Shown here piece after piece: positions 46,539 through 57,256 of a stretch of 64,000 bases of DNA; the stretch's first letter is position 1, and each line of letters begins with the position of its first letter. The notes beneath the pieces were generated by a model, which did no database searches, was not told where the DNA came from, and saw nothing but the letters and a program-made list of their open reading frames with translations. The translations under genes and the position numbers were made by a program. The stretch is from Yamagishiella unicocca. Taxonomy: Eukaryota; Chlorophyta; Chlorophyceae; Chlamydomonadales; Volvocaceae. The DNA is taken from assembly GCA_003116995.1 (NCBI GenBank), contig BDSL01000005.1:806001-870000 (forward strand), read 5' to 3'.

Positions 46539-49500
46539 GCTGCTGACGTGGCGGCGGTTCAGCTTGTCGCAATATCTGTCGGCCGTTCCGGCCCGGTGGC
46601 GGCGGTTTGTGGCGCTGTTCGAGTACACGCTGGTGGCGCGTCCCAGCAACGACGTGTCCCTCGGGCTGCAGGTGGGTCGGGGTAGGACGGGGTAGGCTGG
46701 GGGACTGGCAACGCACGCAGTCGAAGGGCGCCCGGGGAGATAGCTCGCAAACGTAATCAGTGCACGCATGCGAGTGCAGAATGCTCGCCGTACAATATCG
46801 GCGTCTGGGTATATGACCCTATATAATCTTATATATATATATATATATATCCGAAAGGCGTAGAAGGGAGAACTTAATGCCACGACGTTAACAAAAGTAA
46901 TGCCATGAAGCTAACAAAGATCCACTTTGCTTACTATAACTGCCACTGGTCCCTTGCGCAATCCCTAGACTGGTGCTAACTATTGCGCGACACTGCCGGC
47001 GAGGGCTCCCGCACCTTCCGTACTTCCCTTCCCTAACGCCTCGCTCCAGGGGTGGCGCAGCGGCGCGCTGAGGCGCTGGGACCTGGTGTTCCCGGTGCTC
47101 ACGATTTTCGATGCTCCCGGGAGGGCGGACCCTGGCGAGGGCTTTGATGAATGGCCTCTATTTGACATTTTCAAGGCGTGCCGGGAACAGAGGGCGGAGG
47201 GCGAGGGACAGAAGGGACTGTCGGGACGCGCGATAGGGGGGAATGGTTTCGGAGCGTGGGGGGTTTAGCGCCCACTCGGATGAAGCTGCTTGGGGTCCGT
47301 AGCGAGGCGGGCGCATCCCTTCTTGCTTCACATTGCTGTCGTGCTTGCCTTGCGCTCGGACTCCTGTGTTTGTTTGCACAGCGCGTGGAACACCCAGGTC
47401 GAAACTTACTCGACAAAAGTTCGCTAGAAACTAAATTGCGCGAGCAATTGTCTAAAGGCTTTGCACAGCGCATGGAACACGTCTTCGCGTTGACTCACCC
47501 CAAACGACATCGCGCGCTTGCTCCGTGACTCCTTAGATCGACATCCGAGAGCTGGGGAGCTGGGAGGACTACCTGGCCTCCCTGAAGAGGGCCGACCGCT
47601 GGAATGTCAAGCAGCGAAGCAAGGTACGCGGTGATTTTTTGTTGTATCGTTTACGGTGATTTGTATGCCCTATACGGCGCATTGTACTCGACGGCGGAGC
47701 CGGTTGGACAAACATAATTGTTTTGCTATACGTGGCATATTCTCCTCTTGACTTTCGCGAGAGCCTCAATCGAGAATTACGAAAGCCTCATCCGAAAACT
47801 TGATATTACATGCACGTGACCAACTCGCCGCCTGTCGTACGACAAGACGTTCCGGTCGTTCGAGGCCGACGGGCGGCTGGTGTGTCAGGTGGTGCGGCTG
47901 GGGCCGCCAGCCTTCGCGCCCCCAGCGCCAGCATCATCATCAACATCAACACGACTGCCGGCAGCGCCGCCTGGGGATGTGGCGCCTGCCCGGGTAGCAG
48001 CGACCGCAGCGGCGCCACAGGTGCTGCGTAAGAGCACCGTAACCACCACCGCCATTGCTCCAGGGAGGGTCGACACCAAACACGACCAGCTCGCGACTGC
48101 GCCGCTGGCGAGTGCTGACGCAGCAGCAACGGTGGAGGCCGCTAGCGATGGTTCGCAGCAGCTGCAGCAGCAGCAGCCCCAGCCGAAGCAACAGAACAAG
48201 CAGCAGAAATCATCGCGGCCACTGAAGCATGGCAAGGTACGCGGCAACAACGCCTCCAAAAGCGATGCGTCGCCGCCGCTGCCGGCTCTGGTGAACCCCG
48301 GGTCGGTCGCGGAGGCCGAGGCGCTCCTGGCCCAGTTGTGGTCGCTGTACGAGCAGACGGGAAAGCGCAACGGCTTCGTGGAGTGCCTCCGGGACCAGTT
48401 TGAGCGGCTCGTACGACAGGCACCGGGAATACAAGTGAGTGGGCCGATTGTTGCGGGCTGTACATGCATGGCGGTGGCAGCGAACGTACGGCACGTATAG
48501 ATGTGCAAATGAGCTGGGCCATGAAGGCATAATCCTTATCCAGTTGCCACTTTTCAAAACTTAGGATCCAGGCAAAGACCCAATCCTATTTCACGTGTCC
48601 GCCCTCCTTCCTTCTCGCCCAGGCTGTAGTGGTGCGGGAGGGAGGCGACTCCTCCTCCTCCTCCGAGCCGATCCTGGCCTTCGGTCTGCTGCTGCCGCAG
48701 CGCGAAAGCCTGCAGGTGCTGTACATTGGCATGCAGTACGACAATCCCCTCGTGCGGCAATCAAGCTGTTACTTCCAGGTGAACTCGCGGAGCATAGTGC
48801 CAGCACAGGCTGGAGCATAGTGCCCAGCACAGGCTGGAGCATATCGCCCACATGGCATGGCTGGTGACATGTGGGGTTTGTGTCCGAGCATGAGACTTAG
48901 TAGGAGTGCTCGTAAGAGTGGGCTCCATACCGAAAGGTAGAACCACCTGGTACATTGCCGGGACACGGAAGGGGACGGAAGAGACAGAAACCCAGCGGCA
49001 CCGCACCAATGGCAAACCACCAAGACAACAGTCAAAGGTCATAGTACCCCGTTGGGCATCGCGCTGAAAGCCTGAAACGATGTTGAGTGATAGTGGCTCA
49101 CTTGCTGTGACCCGCAATCTGAACCCTCCTCGCATGTGCCCGACCCGCTCGTCGCCGAGCGACATCGACGTACAGATCCTGTCCGTCGGTCTGCACTTGG
49201 CGCTCGTCCACAACGAGCGTGTACGACAGCTGAACGCCGCTGACGGCAAGCCGCGGTTGGGTTCCGCCGGCGACGCCGTGTCACGAAGCTCACCAGCCGC
49301 TGACGGTGGTGGTGGTGGTGGTGATGGTGGTGGTGGTGCAGCGCCTGCTGAAGCTGCGACGGCTGCGAGTGCGGCGGTGCGGGGAGCGCCGGTGCGGGTC
49401 GTCAAGATGTCGGTGCCCCTCCCAGGAGCCATCGCGGCCCTAGCTGACGGCACGGTCGCTGGCACCACCTCAGCAACCGGGCAGCAGCAGCAGGAGCCCT

Positions 49501-49884
49501 CGCCTCTGGGCAGCCGCGTGGGGCTGGTTGATTGGCTGGACCTGGGGCCTGGCAGGAGGTGCGTGAGTGGGCGGGTGTGGGAGGGAGGGATGCTGGGCCG
49601 AGTGAAGGAGTTGCTGAAGGCCACTAGCTGGCTGCAGATGTGGGAGCTGTACGACGCTCCGCTACCACCTTCATCGCACCTCATCCCTAGCCAAACACGC
49701 CCCTCCTGCCCTCCCGCCAACGCCCTGCCCACCCCGCCCCTCCAGGTTCGTGAAGGAGCACCTGGGGGCGGTGGGACACCCCGTCAGCATGTACACGCGG
49801 GGCATAGGGCCCATTGCGCAAGCCATGTCCCGCTGCCTCCTCAGCCGCTACTTCAGCCCGAAGGTGTACGTCAACGACCCATGA
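46539..49884 (+). pseudogene. upstream paralogue of an uncharacterised FemAB/GNAT-like family, probably decaying
   Basis: Exons equivalent to the downstream copy are 46539-46671, 47050-47175, 47537-47623, about 47820-48434, 48623-48778, 49176-49558 and 49746-49884. Lengths 133, 126, 87 and 139 are identical to copy 2 and all phases match. Conserved blocks: SNDVSLGLQ, GWRSGALRRWDLVFP, FRSFEADGRLVCQVV, QLWSLYEQTGKRNGF, ILAFGLLLPQRESLQ, RVGLVDWLDLGPG and MYTRGIGPI. Three defects are seen. The donor at 47176 is GC where copy 2 has GT. The long exon has an in-frame TGA at 47817-47819 with no AG between it and the conserved sequence, unless a weak AAG at 47840 is used. No first exon homologous to copy 2 is recognisable. 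It may be a recent pseudogene or an altered, still expressed gene. Confidence 0.6.
46830..46850. repeat. (TA)n microsatellite
   Basis: Ten TA dinucleotides in an intron of the upstream paralogue. Confidence 0.95.
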
Positions 49885-51857
49885 GTCTAGTCATGGCTGG
49901 CTGCGTGGGGCAGCGCAGGAGGGCCGCTGGCTGAGGGGTCCACCGCGAAGTGGAATGCAGTCGGCAGTGCAGCCTGCCAGATTGCCAGACTGAAGGAGGG
50001 AGAGCCATGCTTTGTGTTCGGAGGTTTGGGAGAGCCCCACATCGAGGCAAACCGGACCTGTACTGATTTGCCGTGTAGTATACCTCCTACACTTACTTTT
50101 TTCCATGTGTTTAAATGTCGGAATGGATGAGGTATAGCTCACGATTATCGAGTCGCCATCTTGACTGGCTTTGGTGGGTTTTGATGGATTCAGTTGCGTG
50201 AAGTGGGCCGTGGATTGGTTAGGGGGCCGGTGTGGTCAGAGAACACTAACACGTGGTTATTTGCCGTGAGTGTGGAGTGCGAGTAAATTGCGGATGCAAG
50301 GCCGTTCAAGTGCCCTAGGGAAGGGTGCGCCGCCATAAGGTGTGTCGGGGCATAGGTAGCCCACAGTGCGTACATGTTTCAACCGCCTGAAGGGTTGAGG
50401 GCGCGATGTGAAGTCTGCTGGCGTATGCGTAAATAATGCTTCGCGTGGGTTTGGCTGTTGCTGACCGGAACCTGACTAGTCCCCGATGGACGCCGGTGCG
50501 TAGTGGCATCGTAGTGGCATTTTCAGCTTGAGTATTTGTATAAAGTTGTTTCTTTTAACCCCTCGCAAAGCGAGGGCGCACCTCTACATGGTTGGTGCGG
50601 CAGGCCTGAACGCTGTCGATGCCGCCCGGGAATGCCTTCCTGCTGTGCGTAATGCTTATTGCTGCATTGATGTCTATCGATCCGTTCATGATGTCGATGC
50701 ATCGGGGAATTTTGAGTAGCCGTGGAGTATGCTTCATAAATATCGAAAAGGAAAGTGCGGGGGGTAGATTCGGCCAGGTTCGGGGCTAAGATGTTTATCT
50801 CTACTCGCCAAATGGCAATGACGTCCGGGTCTGGTACATCCTCTGTTGCTCCGGTCCTTCCTAGTGTTGATACATTTCGTTGGGAGTCATCTCCTTCGCA
50901 ACAAACTCGTGCGGTGCGGTCCCTTTGCATGATGTAAATCCCAGGAAATCCAGTAACGAGGACAACAAATCCTCCGGTCGGTTAAGAGCACGAGCGCAAA
51001 CTATAGTGCAGCAGGCCGACGCGCGGCGGCACTATAGTTTGCGCTCGTGCTCGGTCAACATGGAGTTCAGCTGCACTGCATTGGGGGGAGGGATTTAGGG
51101 TTTCCTTGCGCCTCCTCCTCTGAAATCGCAACACGGACAGCTTTGTCATTGCGCCCAATCGAAGACGCGTGCTCACGTAGGAAGTGCCGAAACGCAGCAC
51201 GCGTCTGTCGCTGATGAACGGCGTCGCAGCACGCGAGCGCACGTCCACCGACTTGCCCACCGACCCGCGGGTCAATCCCCTGCTCTGTCGCTACTACCCA
51301 AAATGAGACCGCAGCAGCAAAAGCGGATGCCTGTGTCTGGACGCTTAGCTGTCGCGATCTCATTGAGTGCCCCTTTACATCTTCGTTGTCGCTCATCCTA
51401 CCTGCCAACCTGTCAGGCTGTTGTCGTGCATCCGTCCTTCAAACGGCCCGAAACAACCCAAAGACTGCTAGATACCAATGACGGCAGGAATGCTTTACTT
51501 GAGATAAACGAGTGACAGCATTTAAACGGATGACAGCATGAATGATTGACGAATGACAGCATGAATGCTTTACTTCATTAAAACTAAAATACCGTACGTA
51601 TTCCTTGACTAAAAAATTGTACGCGGGAAGCACATCACCGTTAATCCTCTTCCCCGCTGGCGATGGATGCTTGCGACGACAGCCGTACAGCAGTGTACAG
51701 CGATGTGTCAGGGCGGCTACTTTCTCCTACCTGCTGAATATCCCTCAAAACGACTAAAAGGCAGGTCATAACACCCCATTTGATATTATCGTCGAGCTAC
51801 GCAATATCAGGGCTGTTGGCGATCAGAAGGGCGAAGGTACTATTTCGCCGTGACATA
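49885..51857. other. spacer between the two paralogues
   Basis: AT-richer DNA without a clear gene. It holds the perfect inverted repeat at 50986-51052 and a minus-strand open frame (about 51396-51067) of roughly 110 residues beginning MSDNEDVKG. That frame has protein-like composition but no recognised family. Several direct 'gaatgacagcatgaatgc'-like repeats lie at 51510-51570. Confidence 0.4.
50986..51052. repeat. perfect 24-bp inverted repeat (hairpin), 19-nt loop
   Basis: Arms are 50986-51009 and 51029-51052. The left arm starts gagcacgagcgc and the right arm is its exact reverse complement with no mismatch. It ends 14 bases from the stop of a small minus-strand open frame. It could be a foldback element, a small-RNA hairpin or a transcription-end structure. 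Confidence 0.9.
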
Positions 51858-54800
51858 ATGGTTGATGCTAAGGGTGATGTGTCGGTGCAGCCAGCGCCTG
51901 CGACGCCCGCGGCCAACACCCCGATGGTGACTCCAGAGCCATCTGCTGACGCGAGCGCAGCCAATCGCGGCGTCGGCGGAGGCCAGGGCGGTGGTTCACA
52001 ACTCAGCGACAGCAGCATCGAGGCCCACGGACGTGTTCGCGCAAGCTTGATGCGCCTGTCTTTGTTATTTCTTCAAATAGCGGCGCGCGTGCGTGCTGCG
52101 CTGGCGTGGATTTGGGGCCGCTTTGCGCTGCTGTGGGCGCAACTGCTTTACGTTGCGTCGATCGCGGTTCGTTCGCGCCGGGCTCGTAAGTGCACAGGCG
52201 AGGGCGCAACCGCTGCGGCGCAAACTATCGCCATGCCTCCTGACTTCAACAAAGAGCCGTCGAACTTTCTGCCTGCGGCTGCGGCTGCCGCTGGCGCTGC
52301 TGCTGCTGGAGGCGCTGCGGTCAGTAAGCAACCGAAGCTGCCGCCTGCGACGCCTGCTGAGACTGAAAACGAGTAAGTCGCTGTGTTCTTTACTCCTTTT
52401 GCACAATTTTGCACAACCTCATTTTGTTTGCGCGGCCTCCTTTTGCGCGACCTCCTTACTCACGCTGTGCGCCGCGTTTTTGCGATCCAAGGGAATTTTG
52501 TTGCGCGACCGGTAGGTTGCTCACCAGCAGCCCAGCATCCGGTACTCCTCCGCCCAAACTCCGGCCCTCAGGCTGCTGCTGTGGCGTGACTTCAACCCGG
52601 TGCAGTACATGCCGCACCTGTCCCTGCCCTGGCGGCTGCTGCTCAGCCTGTTCAGGCACCGTGTGGTCTGCCGTCCCAGCAATGACGCATCGCTGGGTCT
52701 GCAGGTGGGCTGTTGGGGCCGGCAGGGGCAGGGAATCTTCTACCTGCCCTCGGCGGGCTCGGTTTGGGTCCAACATGGTACGTTAGGCATCGCGTCGGGC
52801 CTGATGCTATTTATGCGCCGCCCTCGCGAACTTCACATCATCATTTACCTGCTAACTCGCAGCAACATCGAGTAGCGTTCAGCTATAGCAGCTATTTATT
52901 AATAACATTCGCGTGCAAATGTATGAATCCTGCAGCTATGTTGTGCCGCGGTGCGCTTACCTTATTTCGCGTGAAGTTTGCTTGCGGTTGTTGTTACGGT
53001 GACGGTTACGGTTGCGGTGTGAGGAAATTCGCAATGCATCCCCTGCTGGGTGCCATGCATGCTACAGGGGTGGCGCAGCGGCGCGCTGAGGCGCTGGGAC
53101 CTGGTGTTCCCGGTGCTCACGGTTTTCGATGCACCCGGGAGGGCGGACGCTGGCGAGGGCTTCGCTGAGTGGCGCCTGTTTGACATCTTCAAGGTAGGTG
53201 GAGGGCGGGGAGCGAGGACGGGGAATAAATAGGTGGCAGGGCAAAGACGGGGGGGCGAGGTGCTCGTTGCTGACTTGGGGCTGCGAAGAAGCGAGCGAGC
53301 TGCTGTGAATCTCAGGACCGATGTCGTTTCGTATCAAGATGCCTGCTTTGGTTCTGTGCACGACAATTCTAACCCACCGTGCCACTTGAACTGTGCTCTT
53401 CACCCCACCCCACCCCGCACGCCTACCGCCGCCGCCCCTGTGCGCGCCTCGCTAGATTGACCTGCGTGGTCTGATCGCCTGGTCGGACTACCTGGCCTTT
53501 CTGCCACATGCGGAGCGACACAAGGTCCGGCAGCGTGTCAAGGTGCGACCCGTGGGACGTCAAACTAGCACAACGGATGGCGGCGCATGTCGTGCGCGTT
53601 CCCGACAACCCGCACTGAACGGTGGTCCACGGCTTGCTTGCTCATGTGCAATACTCGATTACGTGCCTTAATGCCCAATGGTTCTGCCTTTTGGTCTGGA
53701 ACACACTGTAACCGTTACTATTACCGGTACGACATCCGATTACCTTCCCACCCGCCGACACGTGTGTTATTATAATGTCGCATCACGCTCGTCCGCCCGC
53801 TGAGCAGCCGGCAACCCCTCCCTCCCTCCATGCCTCCCTCCCTGGCTCGACCATTCGCCGCCGCCATCCGCTGTACGACAAGACGTTCCGGTCGTTCGAG
53901 GCCGACGGGCGGCTGGTGTGTCAGGTGGTGCGGCTGGGGCCGCCAGCCTTCGCGCCCCCAGCGCCAGCACCTTCACCACCGTCAACGCGACTGCCGGCAT
54001 CATCACCACCCGCAGTAGCATCAGAGGGGTCAGCGGCAGCGGCGACGTCTGCCGCACTTCGTCCCTCTGGCGATGACAGGCTGGCGCCCGTGAGAGAAGC
54101 AACTGCGCCGGTAGATCAGGTGGCAGGGGAGCCAGCCGTGCAAAGCCAGAGGCCCTCATCAAGCAAAAACATCCCATTCCCGGCCTCCATGAAGTGCCTG
54201 TCCAACTACTGTGCCCAGCTGGTGGACCAACACGCGTCACAGCGGCAGTTGGAGGTGGACGCGGAGGTGGACGCAGAGGTGGCATCGCCAACGCCCGCAG
54301 CCCGGGCCGAGGAAGGCCAGGAGGTCCTCAGCCGGCTGACGGTCAAGCCGGGCCAGATGGGCCCCAAGCGTGCTCAGCGGAGCCAGGGCGCCGTCAGCAG
54401 CGGGAACGCTTCGAGCTCCAGTGCTTCGAGCAGCCCCCTCGCGCGCAGCGGTGGCGGCAGGAGCACCAGCAGCAGCGGCACGAGCACCAGCACCAGCAGC
54501 GGAAGCCGCGGGAAGAGCCGGCCTGGCGGCGCCGGTGACGCGTCGCCGCCGCTGCCGGCCCTGGTGACCCCTGGGTCGGTCGCGGAGGCCGAGGCGCTCC
54601 TGGCCCAGTTGTGGTCGCTGTACGAGCAGACGGGAAAGCGCAACGGCTTTACAGAGTGTCGCCGGGACCAGTTTGAGACGCTAGTACGGCAGGCACCGGC
54701 TGTGCAGGTAGGGTGCTGTGCCCTTCAGAGCCAAGGGTACACGCTCGAAACCCTACCGGTAACAAAATCGCCTGCCCGCAGGCTGTGGTGGTGCGGGAGG

Positions 54801-55700
54801 GCGCCTCCTCCTCCTCCCGCTCCTCCGGGCCGATCCTGGCGTTCGGTCTGCTGCTGCCGCAGCGCGAAAGCCTGCAGCTGCTGTACGCGGGATTGCAGTA
54901 CGACAACCCACTGGTACGGCAGTCCAACTGCTATTTCCAGGTGCGTTGGGAGGTGGACACCACCGGCGGCGTCACCCTCATCCTGTCAGGCTAACGCCGC
55001 TTGGGCTTCTACGGCGCCAACATAATGATTTGATTGGGACATGCTGATAAGGAATGGCGCCGCCCGTCCCGGCCGCGCCTTGGCTCTGCTGCTGTGACCC
55101 TCACTCAGATAATGTTTGTGGCTCTACAGCTGGCACTGGCTCACAACCAAGCCGCTGTGGGTGCCAACGCGCGCAGTCCGCGGGCCAACGCACCCGAGCA
55201 TGAGCAGCAGCAGGGAGGCACGGGGGCGAACGGGGCGGCAGCGCTCAGCCCTCCGCCGCCCTCGCCTCTGGGCAGCCGCGTGGGGCTGGTTGATTGGCTG
55301 GACCTGGGGCCTGGCAAGAGGTGCGCGAGTGGGCGGGTGCGGGAGGGATACAAGTATAGAACCCGTAACTCGACTGGGGGAGGGAGGGAGGGATGCTGGG
55401 CCGAGCGGAGGAGTTGCTGAAGGCCATTAGCTGGCTGCAGATGTGGGAGCTGTACGACGCTCCGTGACCGGTGTGTAGCATAACCTCCAGCGCAACCCAC
55501 TCCTAGCAAAATGCAACCCTGCTGCCCTCCCGCCACCCCCTCGCCCACCCCGCCCCTCCAGATTTGTGAAGGAGCACGTGGGTGCGGTGGGGCACCCCGT
55601 CAGCATGTACACGCGGGGCATAGGGCCCATCTCCCGTGCACTATCGCTTCGAATGCTGGGTAGCTACCTAGATCCCTCCGCGCTGGTCAACGACCCATGA
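51858..55700 (+). CDS. uncharacterised FemAB/GNAT-like family protein (downstream, intact paralogue)
   Basis: Exons are 51858-52372, 52572-52704, 53068-53193, 53456-53542, 53808-54707, 54782-54940, 55109-55320 and 55562-55700, all phase-consistent, giving 756 aa. Exon 1 encodes a polar start (MVDAKGDVSVQP) and a hydrophobic, Arg-flanked segment (LLFLQIAARVRAALAWIWG) that may be a membrane anchor. A conserved central block (LPWRLLLSLF, WDLVFPVLTVFDAPG, FRSFEADGRLVCQVV) is followed by a 230-residue Ser/Ala/Thr-rich linker. The C-terminal part, from QLWSLYEQTGKRNGF through FGLLLPQRESLQLLYAGLQY and SNCYFQ to LDLGPGKRFVKEHVGAVG and MYTRGIGPIS, recalls the GNAT/FemAB acyltransferase fold, where a 'GxGxxxxKxxxG' end segment closes the acyl site. 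That fold assignment is inference. The function is unknown. Confidence 0.75.
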
Positions 55701-56246
55701 GGGTACGACGCACGGAGAAAGTGTGGTCAAGGACATATTTTGGAGCAAGCAGGAGAACCGGAGGCGATCTGGGTCTTTTGGTGTGAGCGGCGGTGATTAG
55801 GTGCGCCGGAGGAACGGTTGAACCTGTCGGGATGAGATTCTGCGAGATTTAATGGGTTCAGTGCAAGATCAATTACTTTTTTGCAGCTGATCCAAGGAGC
55901 TATCACGGCTTGGCTGCTCGGGAGCCGTATAATTTTGCCGGGGAAAGTACGGGCAGCAGCTTTGGCGGCTGTGGTGACGCCGAGGATGTCGTGTTTCAAC
56001 TTGCGCGCTGCATCCACTGCTGGTGGCGTGGTGGGCGAGGGCACGTCGATGGGTGGGGAGGCGGTTCCGCCAGTGCTGTAAGTTGTACATTTAGGCTGAA
56101 GGATGTCAAAACGGTTTTTGATTGGCTTGGTTGAGGCAGGTAAACAGTTGCTTGGCGATCCACGCGGCTCTGCGCCCTTAAGATTCTGCGCCGCGACAGC
56201 TACCGTGGGTTGCGCGAGGCAGCGTCCTCAACGACGCGACCCCTTT

Positions 56247-56310
56247 CGTTGGTCAGTTGGGTGTTGCACTTGACAGTTCGTTGGTCAGTTGGGTGTTGCA
56301 CTTGACAGTT
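56247..56310. repeat. 32-nt perfect tandem duplication
   Basis: Two identical copies of cgttggtcagttgggtgttg plus cacttgacagtt lie immediately before a TGTAA signal. Confidence 0.95.
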
Positions 56311-57169
56311 GTAAATCTGCAAACTGCATATGCCGCGTGCTAACCGCCAACCGACTCCTTTTAGCGGTCATCTGCCGCGCCGCCGGAGAAGCCTCTTTCG
56401 ACGGCGTCTCGACGCTAAGCCGCGCTCGCACCGACCTCCACGCTCACCCCCCGCCCCTCCCCCGACCTCCACAGTTACCACTACGACCTCCACGCTAACT
56501 CCCCCGCCCAACCCGCTCTGCGATGTCGGGTTACCGGTTCTTATATGTAACCCCCGCCCCTCCCCGCTCTGCGACGACCACCCAGGCGCCCACACGCCCA
56601 CACGCACAGCCATACGAGATACGACCCGACCCTCGCCAGAGGGCTCCAGCACATGCGAGTTACACTGGCCGCGACCCAGCAACCAGTCCTGCATCGTCAT
56701 GTCGAACGGTAGCCTTCTTGCCGCAGAAGGCCCTCCATTCCTCTCTCCTCCGCGCCGCGGCAGGTGGCTTGGACTACTGTCTCAGCAACAAGCCCCAAGC
56801 TCCGAAACCTGTCTACTGCCCCTCAAGCTCGCCCTTCCCCTCCCTCAGGCCGCTCCTCCGCCCCCCTCGCCCCGTGTCGGGACCACTCCTGTCGCACCAC
56901 AGGATCGCCACACCAAACACGTTCACGGATTGCTCCACAAAATTCACCTCCCCACTCCAAATGCCCCAACGGCCTGAAGGACACGCACCCGTCCCTCTTG
57001 GCGCCGGCAGCTACCGCCTCCCCATGGCGGCTGGGAGGATAAGGCCCCGCCGAACCACCCCTCCTCGAGCTAATCACCCGGCCACCGACCCCGCCGAGTT
57101 CGCTAACTGTTCCCACCTGGCTGGCTGGAAGTAAACCCTAAAGCCGGGCTCACAGCCAGCAAGTCATCA

Positions 57170-57171
<2 letters not shown>

Positions 57172-57204
<33 letters not shown>
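57172..57204. repeat. (CCAG)n microsatellite
   Basis: Eight uninterrupted CCAG units, about 50 bases past the NOP53 stop codon, in its 3' UTR. Confidence 0.95.
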
Positions 57205-57205
<1 letters not shown>

Positions 57206-57256
57206 TCACCAGCTCGCCAGCAAGCCAGGCGGGGATCAGGGGGGGGAAGGGGCGGC

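Larger units (their letters stand above)
55701..57256. other. convergent 3' flanks, no gene seen
   Basis: Between the stop codons of the intact paralogue and NOP53. It contains a 32-nt tandem duplication (56247-56310) ending at a plus-strand TGTAA (about 56309), a likely polyadenylation signal for the paralogue. A minus-strand TGTAA at 56663-56667 may serve NOP53. An interspersed repeat copy lies at 56523-56557. Confidence 0.45.

Noticed and set aside
56330..57134. Plus-strand Pro/Ser/Thr-rich open frames
   Set aside because: Composition-driven, and overlapped by an interspersed repeat copy. No conserved motif, and the stretch lies between two convergent 3' ends.
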